A stretch of 64,000 bases of DNA from Bacteroidales bacterium (lineage in GTDB: Bacteria > Bacteroidota > Bacteroidia > Bacteroidales > UBA12077), in contig JAHOYT010000036.1 in NCBI GenBank assembly GCA_019038645.1, positions 1 to 64,000 of the forward strand, given 5' to 3'. Positions 26,798 to 35,227 of the stretch are shown in pieces. Both the position numbers and the translations under genes were made by a program. The notes below the pieces were generated by a model. That model saw only the letters and a program-made list of their open reading frames with translations. It made no database searches and was not told where the DNA came from. The first letter of the stretch is position 1, and every line of letters starts with the position of its first letter.

Positions 26798-27481
26798 ATG
26801 ATTAAAACTAATGAATTAGTAAAAGTTTTCAGAACAGATGAAGTAGAAACAACTGCTCTGAACAAAGTAAATTTGAATATTGAAAGTGGAGAGTTTGTAG
26901 CAATTATGGGCCCTTCAGGTTGTGGAAAATCAACTTTGCTGAATATTATTGGATTGCTTGACAATCCAACATCAGGCGAATTACATTTTACCGATCAGGA
27001 AATTTCAAAATATTCAGAAAGACAAAGAACTAACCTTAGAAAAGGTAATATTGGGTTTGTTTTTCAAAGCTTTAACTTAATAGACGAACTTACAGTGTAT
27101 GAAAATGTAGAGCTTCCATTGCTATATTTAAATATGCCGTCTTCGGAAAGAAAGAAAAAGGTTGAGGCAGTGCTTGACAGAATGAAAATGTCACATCGTA
27201 AAAAGCACTTCCCACAACAATTATCGGGTGGTCAGCAACAACGTGTGGCTATTTCAAGAGCTGTTGTTACAAATCCAAAATTAATTTTAGCCGATGAGCC
27301 AACAGGTAACTTAGACTCTGCAAATGGTGAAGAGGTTATGAATTTGTTATCTGAGTTAAATAACGAAGGAACAACTATTGTAATGGTAACACACTCACCA
27401 TCGGATGCTGAAAAATCTCACAGAATTGTTCAGTTATTTGACGGACATATTGTTACTGAGAATATTAAGAAAGTTCTTTAA
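26798..27481 (+). CDS. MacB/LolD-type ABC transporter ATP-binding protein
   Basis: The 227-residue ATPase has Walker A GPSGCGKSTLLN (from about residue 38), Q-loop FVFQSFNL, signature LSGGQQQRVAISRAV, Walker B LILADEPTGNLD and the switch histidine VTHSPSDAE. Length and sequence fit the LolD/MacB/FtsE group, which pairs with FtsX-like permeases. It follows the adaptor gene by 36 bases. A terminator ends the operon 110 bases later and no FtsX/MacB-type permease is present in the window, which is unusual for such clusters. Confidence 0.95.
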   Translation: MIKTNELVKVFRTDEVETTALNKVNLNIESGEFVAIMGPSGCGKSTLLNIIGLLDNPTSGELHFTDQEISKYSERQRTNLRKGNIGFVFQSFNLIDELTVYENVELPLLYLNMPSSERKKKVEAVLDRMKMSHRKKHFPQQLSGGQQQRVAISRAVVTNPKLILADEPTGNLDSANGEEVMNLLSELNNEGTTIVMVTHSPSDAEKSHRIVQLFDGHIVTENIKKVL

Positions 27482-27590
27482 TTTAAACAGGAAATTAAGA
27501 AAGACAGGAGTGAATATTCCCCTATACTTTCCCGATTTTTGAGTATATAAGATCCCCAATTGAAGTTCACTTCTGATCTTTCTTAATAAA

Positions 27591-27618
27591 AAGAAGCTTT
27601 AATAAGCTTCTTTTTTTA
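27591..27618 (+). terminator. Rho-independent terminator of the adaptor/ATPase operon
   Basis: AAGAAGCTT and AAGCTTCTT form a perfect 9-bp stem with a TAAT loop, followed by a T-run. It lies about 110 bases after the ATPase stop codon. Confidence 0.85.
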
Positions 27619-27655
27619 GTTCGTAATCGGACGCTTTATGAACGTACACGTACAA
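27616..27655 (+). promoter_or_regulatory. Tandem activator dyads upstream of the 98-aa gene
   Basis: Dyads GTTCG-TAAT-CGGAC (27619-27632) and GAACG-TACA-CGTAC (27640-27653) have centres 21 bases apart. The second ends 67 bases before the TGG at 27721. Spacing matches the copies at 25343-25383 and 46771-46811. The second dyad is the weakest of the six sites in its 4-base centre. Confidence 0.6.
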
Positions 27656-27720
27656 AAATGTCGAATAATAGAATATTTTAATATTGCCTAATCTGCAGTA
27701 AAACAGAATATTGACGTGAT

Positions 27721-27736
27721 TGGCATATATCTTGAA
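27721..27736 (+). promoter_or_regulatory. Sigma-54-like promoter upstream of the 98-aa gene
   Basis: TGGCATATATCTTGAA has TGGCA at -24 and GG-N10-GA spacing. It is 67 bases downstream of a dyad pair and faces the gene at 27872. Confidence 0.55.
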
Positions 27737-27871
27737 ATTATATTATAAGTGTTAATAATTGTTAATTGATTTTTATTTTTAATAATATCGAAAAACCTGA
27801 ACCAAATTATATAAAGTTGACCACTCAGGCCAGAATGATAGAATAATAATTAAAAAAGAAAGGACAATATT

Positions 27872-28168
27872 ATGTTAAAAGATTTATGTATTCCTGTTCC
27901 CGGATTTGCTGAAAATGAAATTGCTGAACTGCATCTTAAAGTAGGCAATAAAAAAATATGTTATGATTTTAGGGTTGAGTCATTTCCCTGGGATGTTGAT
28001 GATGAATTAAATGATGAATCCGACCATATAACTTTATCCCTGGCAAGAATAAGCAGACTTAGAAAAGCAATTGCAGATTATGATAAAAGCTGGGAACTAA
28101 TTCAAATTTTCACACCTGCTGATCATTCAAAATACATTCAGGTGTTATATCGTAAAAAAACAAGTTAA
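27872..28168 (+). CDS. Small conserved-looking cytoplasmic protein of unknown function
   Basis: The 98-residue protein has no signal peptide or membrane helix. It is rich in charged residues (FPWDVDDELNDESDHITLSL, then a basic RISRLRKAIADYDKSW helix and a C-terminal strand IQVLYRKK). I do not recognise a family. AGGA lies 10 bases before the ATG, a better ribosome site than most here. It is followed after 18 bases by a secreted NTF2-like protein, and the pair sits under a composite sigma-54-like promoter shared with the efflux genes, so it may belong to the same response. Confidence 0.72.
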   Translation: MLKDLCIPVPGFAENEIAELHLKVGNKKICYDFRVESFPWDVDDELNDESDHITLSLARISRLRKAIADYDKSWELIQIFTPADHSKYIQVLYRKKTS

Positions 28169-28186
28169 TAATAAATTAAGCCTAAA

Positions 28187-28636
28187 ATGAAGAAAATAAT
28201 TGTTCTGGTAGTATTTGCATGTATTACTACAATGTCAATATTTGCTCAGGAAACTGAGAAAGAACAAAATGCTATAAAAAGCATAATTCAAACTGCTTAC
28301 GTTGATGGATTACAAAACAAGGGTGAATTAAAGGATATAGAAAACGGATTTCATCCGGGCTTTAATCTTTTAGGCATTAACCATAATATGCTTACAAAAT
28401 TTCCAATTTATAGCTGGATTGAGTCTTTTGAAAAAAGAAAAAGCGAAAACCCGGAACCTCCAAAAGATGATCAGAAAATTACCTGCGATTATATTACGAT
28501 TGATATTACAGGCAACGCTGCAATGGCAAAAATCCAACTAAAAAGAAATAATGAATTACTTTTTACAGATTATCTGCAACTGTATAAGTTTGAAGAAGGA
28601 TGGAAGATCGTAAGTAAAATATATTACCGACATTAG
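28187..28636 (+). CDS. Secreted NTF2-like (putative lumazine-binding family) protein
   Basis: The 149-residue protein has a signal peptide (MKKIIVLVVFACITTMSIFA) and a single NTF2-like cone fold typical of the putative lumazine-binding/DUF4440 group: an N-terminal helix AIKSIIQTAYVDGL, a central GFHPGFNLLGI, and C-terminal strands (AMAKIQLKRNNELLFTDYLQLYKFEEGWKIVSKIYY). Family members are mostly uncharacterised small-molecule-binding proteins. It is the second gene of the unit at 27872 and is closed by a terminator. Confidence 0.82.
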   Translation: MKKIIVLVVFACITTMSIFAQETEKEQNAIKSIIQTAYVDGLQNKGELKDIENGFHPGFNLLGINHNMLTKFPIYSWIESFEKRKSENPEPPKDDQKITCDYITIDITGNAAMAKIQLKRNNELLFTDYLQLYKFEEGWKIVSKIYYRH

Positions 28637-28662
28637 ATTAGTTAATTTGTATTGTTAGATTT

Positions 28663-28708
28663 AATGAGTATTTGCCAGGTATTCCAAAAAGCAAATACTC
28701 ATTTTTAT
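28663..28708 (+). terminator. Terminator after the NTF2-like gene
   Basis: AATGAGTATTTGC and GCAAATACTCATT form a perfect 13-bp stem (28663-28675, 28691-28703), followed by a T-run. Confidence 0.85.
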
Positions 28709-28752
28709 TTTATTAGGTTTTATATCTAACTTTACATAAAATACTAAATATT

Positions 28753-29118
28753 ATGAGAGTAGATAAAAAAACTTTGATCAGATGGAAAGTTTATCTTGAT
28801 CGTTCTAAAATGTACATTGGATATGTAAATCTTTTAATGATGGTAACTATTTTTTTAGGAGCCATTAAAAATACAGAGGTTGGAAAGTTTTTGTTAACAA
28901 ATGTTTACATCGCAATTCCGGTTCTGATTGTAGTATTTGTTTTTTTCGCACTTTTATTGGGATACTGGGATTCCAAACTTGGTATTAGAAGCGAGGAGAT
29001 GAGAAATTTATCATTACAGAATCCGGTTCAAAAGGAAATTCTTGAAACAATAAGGGAATTAAAAAGTAATCAGGAATTATTGCTTAACAAACTTAGTAAT
29101 ACAGAAAATGACAAATAG
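28753..29118 (+). CDS. Small membrane protein, two helices and a C-terminal coiled coil
   Basis: The 121-residue protein has membrane helices at about residues 21-40 and 50-72, then a charged helical tail (KEILETIRELKSNQELLLNKLSN) that may form a coiled coil. I do not recognise the family. Its stop codon lies inside a 22-base tandem duplication that extends towards the next gene. Confidence 0.68.
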   Translation: MRVDKKTLIRWKVYLDRSKMYIGYVNLLMMVTIFLGAIKNTEVGKFLLTNVYIAIPVLIVVFVFFALLLGYWDSKLGIRSEEMRNLSLQNPVQKEILETIRELKSNQELLLNKLSNTENDK

Positions 29119-29164
29119 TTATTTTAGATGCATCAAATAGTTATTTTAGATGCATCAAATAGTA
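29112..29164. repeat. 22-bp tandem duplication across a stop codon
   Basis: CAAATAGTTATTTTAGATGCAT is repeated exactly at 29112-29133 and 29134-29155, followed by a 9-base partial third copy. It covers the TAG stop of the upstream gene. Confidence 0.9.
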
Positions 29165-29202
29165 GTTTTGTTCGTCTTTTAATAAATCTAAAAATGATTA
29201 TT

Positions 29203-30099
29203 ATGAAAAACTTATTATTTACATTCATTTTAATGACTTTTCCTTTAATGGGGTTTATGCAGGTTAATGTTGATGCTAACGAAATAATCTCGAAACTTAA
29301 TAAAGGAGAGGCTGTACACTATGAAAACGTTACTATAACCGGAGATCTTGATTTCAGACTTATCGATGATAAAGAAAGAGAGAAGCATATGGAAGTAATT
29401 TTTAACAATGACGTTACTATTAAGTATCATGTGAATGCCCCGATGAAATTTTCGGGTTGTACATTTAATGGTAAAATTATTGGTTATTATAATGATGATG
29501 ATGAAGATGAACTTCATATTGCATTGTTTCACGAAGAAGTTATTTTCACTAAATGTACTTTTAAAAAAGAATTTCTGGTAAAGTACTCTGAATTTGACAA
29601 ACTGGCTTCTTTCCCGGAAAATATATTTGAGGAATTAGCATTATTTAAATATGTTGAATTTGAATCGGATATAGATTTTTCAAATTCTGTATTTGAAGAA
29701 GATGCAAACTTTAAATATACAGAATTCCCCGGACTTACTGATTTTAGTAATTCAAAGTTTATGGAGGAAGCAAATTTTAAATACGCCGAATTTGATGATA
29801 ATACTAAGTTTATAAATTGCGAATTTATTGGACTGGCTAACTTTAAATACACTGAATTAGATGAATATATAGATTTTAGTAGTTCAAAATTTCAGTCTGA
29901 TGCTATTTTCAAATACATAAAATTCCGTGACGGAGTTAGTTTTGAGAATGTTTTGTTTGACGATTTTGCTGATTTCAAATACGCAAAATTTTACAATCCT
30001 GTAAATTTAGATAATGTTTCCTTTGAAGGTGAAACTTCTTTTAAATATACTCAGATTGAGGGCAAGGAATTTATTACATATATATTGAAAAACAGATAG
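29203..30099 (+). CDS. Secreted pentapeptide-repeat-like protein with 20-residue super-repeats
   Basis: From the ATG at 29203 (another at 29194) the protein has a signal peptide (MKNLLFTFILMTFPLMGFMQ). The second half consists of about eight repeats of roughly 20 residues with the core ANFKYAEF....DFSNSKF, that is four pentapeptide (A-D/N-L/F-x-x) steps per unit, which should build a right-handed beta-helix. Charged and aromatic FKY positions recur in register. Pentapeptide proteins vary in role; a secreted form suggests a scaffold or binding role. The longer frame back to 29128 would place 22-25 extra residues before the signal peptide and is unlikely. Confidence 0.83.
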   Translation: MKNLLFTFILMTFPLMGFMQVNVDANEIISKLNKGEAVHYENVTITGDLDFRLIDDKEREKHMEVIFNNDVTIKYHVNAPMKFSGCTFNGKIIGYYNDDDEDELHIALFHEEVIFTKCTFKKEFLVKYSEFDKLASFPENIFEELALFKYVEFESDIDFSNSVFEEDANFKYTEFPGLTDFSNSKFMEEANFKYAEFDDNTKFINCEFIGLANFKYTELDEYIDFSSSKFQSDAIFKYIKFRDGVSFENVLFDDFADFKYAKFYNPVNLDNVSFEGETSFKYTQIEGKEFITYILKNR

Positions 30100-30120
30100 A
30101 TAATTTGTTAATTTTATTTA

Positions 30121-30150
30121 AAAAGAGGCCGTCCAAAAAGCCTCTTTTTT
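30121..30150 (+). terminator. Terminator at the left edge of an intergenic repeat
   Basis: AAAGAGGC and GCCTCTTT enclose a CGTCCAAAAA loop and are followed by a T-run. It lies 22 bases after the pentapeptide-like gene's stop codon and its left arm is also the left inverted repeat of the element at 30122-30278. Confidence 0.75.
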
Positions 30151-30278
30151 CTTGTCTACACTTCGACAAGCCTGCCTGACGGCAGTCAGGCTAAGTGTGA
30201 CAGCCAGATTATGTGACAGTTGTCATGTTGAGCCTGTCGAAACATGAACAATCATAAGACTTTTTGGACAGCCTCTTT
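30122..30278. repeat. 157-bp intergenic element with 19-bp terminal inverted repeats
   Basis: Ends AAAGAGGCCGTCCAAAAAG (30122-30140) and its reverse complement with one mismatch (30260-30278) bound the element. Inside are a GCCTGCCTGACGGCAGTCAGGC-type hairpin and TTCGACA...TGTCGAA half-sites, with higher G+C than the surroundings. The TTCGACAGGCTCAACATGACA motif resembles an interspersed intergenic repeat common in Bacteroidota genomes. The right end abuts the stop codon of the minus-strand kinase gene. Confidence 0.75.
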
Positions 30279-33200
30279 CTATTTTGGAATAAAAATCTCA
30301 ACCCTTGTACCACGTGGTAATTTTTGCTCATTATATAAATCAATAGTATTTGTTCTATAACCTTTTCGTTGCATTGTCTGGTTTAAGAGTGCCAGCCTCT
30401 CTGCAATAATAAATGTTCCTTTTGATTTCTGAGATTTATTATTTTTATTGAATTCTCTGGATTTTTCCCTACCCATTCCGTTATCTTCAATAATACATTT
30501 TAGAATTTTATCATTAGAAAGATTAAATTCTATTTTAATTTTTCCTCCCTTGTTAATATTAGCAAAACCATGTTTAATCGAGTTTTCAATATATGGTTGA
30601 ATAATCATTGACGGAATAAGAACTTTTAGGTTGTCAGTATCTTTGGGTAGAACAATTTCAGTTTCGAATTTTTTATCAAATCGCATTTGTTCCAGACTCA
30701 GGTAATATTTTAAGTACTCAAGCTCTTCCTCCAGTGTAATTCGTTTTTTTGATACATTATCAAGTGTTAACCTAATAAGTTTTGCAAAATCGGATAAATA
30801 GCCTAGTGCAGTATCTATATCATCGTCAAGCATGTAATTTTGAATCGAATTAATTGCATTAAAAATAAAATGCGGATTCATTTGTGCACGTAAAGCTTTC
30901 ATTTCAAATTCAGTAATTCGTTCTGCTATTTCTGTACGCTGACGTTCTTTCCTTTTAACTGACTTTATTCTTATTTTCATTAATAACCATATTGAAAAAA
31001 GAAAGGTTAAGCTTAACGAAACAATAAACCACCATTTTAACCAAATTGGTGAGGATATTTCGAACGCTATTGATAATTCCTGATTACTTTCAAAATAATA
31101 TTTTTCAAAAGCTTTAATTCTTAACCTGTAATTTCCAGGCTCTAAGTTCTGAAAAACAATTTTTTTGTCTTTGGTTTCATTGGACCAGTCATTATTATAT
31201 CCTTCAAGTTTGTAGCTAAAACCTATGTTTTCATGATCCAGATACCTTATTATATCAAAATGGAAAGTCACAGAATTTTTATTGTAAGGCAATTTAAAGG
31301 CAGAAACCGGTATTTTAGTCCAGAAATCAACAATATTTGATTTTTCAAATTCTAAGGTAGAACCGTTTACTTCAACCGATTTAATATAAAAATCAAAATA
31401 TTTATTATTTGATTCGTAAAGCTTCTTCAGATCAATATTAATTAGATTTTTATTAGACCCAATCCATAGATTATTATTGTGCCCCAAAACTGAAACAACA
31501 CCCGCATAATCCGTAAAACCATTCGATTTATCAATAGTACGGATTGAATAAATGTTTCTGTTGTACAAATCATTAAGGTTAATAATATTTAAGCCTGCAT
31601 TGGTTCCGGCAATAAGTATATTTTCATCTGTACAGCTTAACCATTTAATACTTGATCCTGATAAACCATTAAAAGCGTTTATTATAAATTTATTTTTAAG
31701 CGTATCTTCTGAAAACTGGTTTATATATATATTCCCATTGTTACCGCCTTTAATAATATTATTTAAGTTGTCAAAACAAATATCATTGAAGGAATTTGCA
31801 GTAGCATCTTTCTGGTCGTATGCTGAAAAATATCCGTCTTTGTTATATGTATATACTCCCCGATTGAGGCTTAAGAACCATAATTTGTTATCATTAATTT
31901 TAATTTTACTTATGTTTCCTGTGTTCTTATTATCATAAAAATTACAGACTGAATAATTTGAATTCCCTTCAATATCATAATATACAAGTAGTTCTTCCCA
32001 GCATACAGCGTGCAACTTATTTTCGGAATCAAATGCAAAATCTGAAAAATAGATTCCTGCCAGATCATAATATTCTACTTTATCGTTATTTCTAATTTTG
32101 AATATTCCAACATTGCTTCCAATCCAGATATTACCTTTTTGATCCTGACAAATACTATTTAAATCATTAAGTTCCTTATTTATAAAAACATCATATTTTA
32201 AAGGTTTATATTGGCTTTTAGGAGGCAGTATTTCGGATTTGTTTCCATTAGATTTTTGATAAGGATTAGGGAAAGGATATTTTCCTGATATAATTAGGTT
32301 ACGGTATTTTTCATACGAACCGGATTTATCTTTAAGGTAACTGTATTTGATTTTAATACTGTTTTTTAAATATGCATTAAAACTTGTCTGGAATGCTTTA
32401 AAATGAATCACTTTATAACTTCCGTCAGCATATTTCTTAATAACATTTTCCTTTGTAACAATCCATAAAGTACCTGATTCATCATAGAATAAATCATTTA
32501 TATTAAGCTCATTTAAGTTAAAATCACTCGCCTGGTAGTATGAATAGTTAGTCTGTATATATAAAAACAAACCATCTTCTTTTGTCCCAATCCATAATAT
32601 ATTCTCATTGTCATCAAATTCAAGGGAAAAGATGTTTTCAGAATTAATACCTAAAAATTTGTTGAACTTTTCAGTTTTATTGTTACCAAATTTGAAAAGT
32701 CCGCCATTTTTAAAATAATTATTATTCCAGGCTGCTATCCAAACATTATTATCGGAATCTTCAGCATATTCTTTTACAAATCCTATATTGGGATTCGTTC
32801 CTGATTTATTATTATTAATTATTTTAAGTTTGGTTCTGTTATAATTAATTAACGTATCATTTAACCGACTAATAAACACAGAGTTAACAGTATTATAATT
32901 TAAAGGATGGTTTGACGGAATTCGTATTAAATTTCTTAAATCGGGAACATATTTATACAAACCATGCCCGTTTGTAAATACGTATATGAAGTTTTCCTGT
33001 TCTAAAAATCCTGTAATACTGAGCCTTTTATCAACATTGTTTACTTTCTCCTGAAAAGATGTAAACTTCCCGTTTTCGTATATGCTCAACCCATTTTCAG
33101 TACCAATAAGAAGAATATTTAATTTTTCAGAATTATATAGTTTATTTACATCATTTGAAACAATTCCGGATTCTGAATTAAATGATACAATTTCTTCACC

Positions 33201-33515
33201 ATTTAATTTTGAGATACCTCCATTGTGACATCCAATCCATATATTTCCTTCATTATCTTCAACAATTGACCGGATTTCGTCGCCCCCTAATCCATCCTGT
33301 GATGAATAAATAAGGAAATTTTCGCCATCGAATCTTGCCAGTCCGGCATTGGTTCCAATCCACAAAAATCCTCTGCTGTCTTTAAATAATTCATGAATAC
33401 AGTTGTCCGGAAGACCATTGTTTATGGTGTAATTTCTTGTAAAGTACTGCTGGCTCAATGAAGAATGAACATTTATAACTGAAAATATCAATATTAATAA
33501 CAGAGCTTTTTTCAT
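30279..33515 (-). CDS. Two-component propeller sensor with LytS-type histidine kinase
   Basis: The 1078-residue protein has a signal peptide, about fourteen two-component-propeller blades (residues about 25-720, with recurring WIGTNAGL, IWIGCHNGGI, LWIGTKEDGL), a Y_Y_Y domain (about 740-810, YNNDWSNE...LEPGNYRLRIKA), one membrane helix (about 830-850), and a LytS/YpdA-type kinase: QMNPHFIFNAINSIQ with H882, then NSIKHG and EDNGMGR. This matches the extracellular-propeller sensors of Bacteroidota, here without the AraC domain seen in hybrid versions. It follows its LytTR regulator by 20 bases on the same strand. The sensed ligand is unknown. Confidence 0.95.
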   Translation of the reverse strand: MKKALLLILIFSVINVHSSLSQQYFTRNYTINNGLPDNCIHELFKDSRGFLWIGTNAGLARFDGENFLIYSSQDGLGGDEIRSIVEDNEGNIWIGCHNGGISKLNGEEIVSFNSESGIVSNDVNKLYNSEKLNILLIGTENGLSIYENGKFTSFQEKVNNVDKRLSITGFLEQENFIYVFTNGHGLYKYVPDLRNLIRIPSNHPLNYNTVNSVFISRLNDTLINYNRTKLKIINNNKSGTNPNIGFVKEYAEDSDNNVWIAAWNNNYFKNGGLFKFGNNKTEKFNKFLGINSENIFSLEFDDNENILWIGTKEDGLFLYIQTNYSYYQASDFNLNELNINDLFYDESGTLWIVTKENVIKKYADGSYKVIHFKAFQTSFNAYLKNSIKIKYSYLKDKSGSYEKYRNLIISGKYPFPNPYQKSNGNKSEILPPKSQYKPLKYDVFINKELNDLNSICQDQKGNIWIGSNVGIFKIRNNDKVEYYDLAGIYFSDFAFDSENKLHAVCWEELLVYYDIEGNSNYSVCNFYDNKNTGNISKIKINDNKLWFLSLNRGVYTYNKDGYFSAYDQKDATANSFNDICFDNLNNIIKGGNNGNIYINQFSEDTLKNKFIINAFNGLSGSSIKWLSCTDENILIAGTNAGLNIINLNDLYNRNIYSIRTIDKSNGFTDYAGVVSVLGHNNNLWIGSNKNLINIDLKKLYESNNKYFDFYIKSVEVNGSTLEFEKSNIVDFWTKIPVSAFKLPYNKNSVTFHFDIIRYLDHENIGFSYKLEGYNNDWSNETKDKKIVFQNLEPGNYRLRIKAFEKYYFESNQELSIAFEISSPIWLKWWFIVSLSLTFLFSIWLLMKIRIKSVKRKERQRTEIAERITEFEMKALRAQMNPHFIFNAINSIQNYMLDDDIDTALGYLSDFAKLIRLTLDNVSKKRITLEEELEYLKYYLSLEQMRFDKKFETEIVLPKDTDNLKVLIPSMIIQPYIENSIKHGFANINKGGKIKIEFNLSNDKILKCIIEDNGMGREKSREFNKNNKSQKSKGTFIIAERLALLNQTMQRKGYRTNTIDLYNEQKLPRGTRVEIFIPK

Positions 33516-33535
33516 TCTTCAGTTTGTTACAGATT

Positions 33536-34288
33536 TTAACGTTTTGTAAGAGCTTTTAAAAACTCGTCAATTCTTCGTGTTGCAACATCCAGCTCAATAC
33601 CATTTTCCAGAATGATTCTGTAACCATCGGTTTTGCTATATGATTTGATGTAGTTCATATTTACAAGATGCGATTTATGTATTCTGAAAAATAATTCATC
33701 GGGTAATAACTCTTCAATACTTTTTAATGTTCTGGCAACTAAGATTGCCTCGTTTCTGGTGGTGAAAATTTTACAATAATTTTCTTCGGCCTGACAGTAA
33801 ACAATATTGTTTACTTTCTCCATCTGGAATCCATCTAAAGTAGGTAAAGCTATTTTATTAAAGTTAGCTGATTCACTAGTCATGTTGTTAAGAAATGCTT
33901 CGATCTGATCAGTATTTGAAATCCTGTTTTCTTTCTTTTCAATACGTACCAGCACATCTCTTAAATCAATATAATTAATTGGTTTTAAAAGATAATCCAA
34001 TGCAGCAAATTTAATAGCGTCAATTGCATATTGTTTATATGCTGTAGTAAAAATTACTTCAAAGTCATAAATATCAAAATAATCGAAAAGTTTAAAGCCA
34101 TTTTCTTCAGGCATTTCAATGTCAAGAAAAACAATATCAGGACGGTATTTATTAATAGCAAAAACTCCTTCCTTAACAGAGTCAGCTAATTGTAAAATTT
34201 TGATTTTATTATTAAAATACCTTTCAATGATTTTCGACAGAGCTTCTCTGGCATTTTTTTCATCGTCAATTATTATACAACTTTTCAT
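33536..34288 (-). CDS. LytTR-family response regulator
   Basis: The 250-residue protein has a CheY-like receiver with D56 (DIVFLDIEMPEENG), conserved TTAY and LLKPI, followed by a LytTR DNA-binding domain (about 145-245: IVYCQAEENYCKIFTT, FFRIHKSHLVNMNYI). It should accept phosphate from the propeller kinase encoded next to it and control target promoters. Target sites are not evident in the window. Confidence 0.96.
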   Translation of the reverse strand: MKSCIIIDDEKNAREALSKIIERYFNNKIKILQLADSVKEGVFAINKYRPDIVFLDIEMPEENGFKLFDYFDIYDFEVIFTTAYKQYAIDAIKFAALDYLLKPINYIDLRDVLVRIEKKENRISNTDQIEAFLNNMTSESANFNKIALPTLDGFQMEKVNNIVYCQAEENYCKIFTTRNEAILVARTLKSIEELLPDELFFRIHKSHLVNMNYIKSYSKTDGYRIILENGIELDVATRRIDEFLKALTKR

Positions 34289-34379
34289 TTATGCTTTTCA
34301 TTTATTCGAATTACTAATTTAAAGATACTTGTTAAATAATAGATATCAAAACTATTTAATTTTCAAACAGGACATAAAT

Positions 34380-35225
34380 TTATGGGTTTAAAAGATGAAA
34401 CTGAGCAAGTCGTAAAACCGGATTTTTTTCAACATGATCAATTTTTAAATTAAATTCAGATGCAACTTCAGTCAATTGTTTTTTAAAATGAAACCCAACA
34501 GAACCTGTTACTCTGATTTTCTTATTCTCATAATCCTGGTATTTACAAATATGAATTTCGAATAGCTTACGGAATGTTTTTTTAATAATATTATTCATGT
34601 AAGAATTAGTTTTATGTAATGATATAAATTCACTGAATGATGCTAAAAATCTGTTGGGAAATGATTCTTTATATATTTTATGTAATATAATACTGGTTGA
34701 AAGCTTATATTTATCTGAAAATTTACTTGAAATATCTTCCGGAATATTTCCGTAAAGAAAATCAGTAATAAAAAGTTTTCCCATATAATCGCCTCCGCCT
34801 TCATCGCCAAGTATGAACCCAAGCGAAGGAATATTTTCGACAATTTCTTTTCCGTTATACAAACAAGTGTTTGCTCCGGTTCCTAATATCACTGCAATGC
34901 CGGATTCGTTCATAAATAGAGCCCTGGCTGCTGCTAATAGGTCATGGTTTATCTCTATAATAGATTTTGTGAAGAATTGTTTTAAACCATCATAAACGAT
35001 TTTATTCATTTCATCAGATGAGCAACCAGATCCATAAAAATATATATTAGTGATTTCATTAACTTCAAAAATTTTTGGTGTTTTGGATTTTACTTCTTTA
35101 TAAATATCCTGACTTTGAATAAAATAAGGATTGAATCCACTGGTTTTAAAAGATGAAATAATTTTTTCATGATCAAGCAAAACCCAGTCTGTAGTTGTTG
35201 AACCACTATCTGCAACAAGTATCAT
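34380..35225 (-). CDS. BadF/BadG-type ATPase, N-acetylglucosamine kinase-like
   Basis: The 281-residue protein has the sugar-kinase/actin-like ATPase fold: phosphate-1 loop ADSGSTTTDW, a central VILGTGANTCLYNG, and GFILGDEGGGDYMGK. The family covers N-acetylglucosamine and related amino-sugar kinases in Bacteroidota. The phospho-acceptor sugar cannot be named. Its start lies two bases after the stop of the substrate-binding lipoprotein gene, so the two form an operon, consistent with uptake and phosphorylation of wall-derived material, although that link is inference. Confidence 0.85.
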   Translation of the reverse strand: MILVADSGSTTTDWVLLDHEKIISSFKTSGFNPYFIQSQDIYKEVKSKTPKIFEVNEITNIYFYGSGCSSDEMNKIVYDGLKQFFTKSIIEINHDLLAAARALFMNESGIAVILGTGANTCLYNGKEIVENIPSLGFILGDEGGGDYMGKLFITDFLYGNIPEDISSKFSDKYKLSTSIILHKIYKESFPNRFLASFSEFISLHKTNSYMNNIIKKTFRKLFEIHICKYQDYENKKIRVTGSVGFHFKKQLTEVASEFNLKIDHVEKNPVLRLAQFHLLNP

Positions 35226-35227
35226 AG

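Larger units (their letters stand above)
27482..27871. other. Intergenic region with terminator and a third regulated promoter
   Basis: These 390 bases contain no gene and no visible permease remnant. They hold a terminator (27591-27618), then tandem dyads (27616-27655) and a sigma-54-like element (27721-27736) that together form the third copy of the composite promoter. A 5' untranslated region of about 125 bases would precede the ATG at 27872. Confidence 0.65.
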
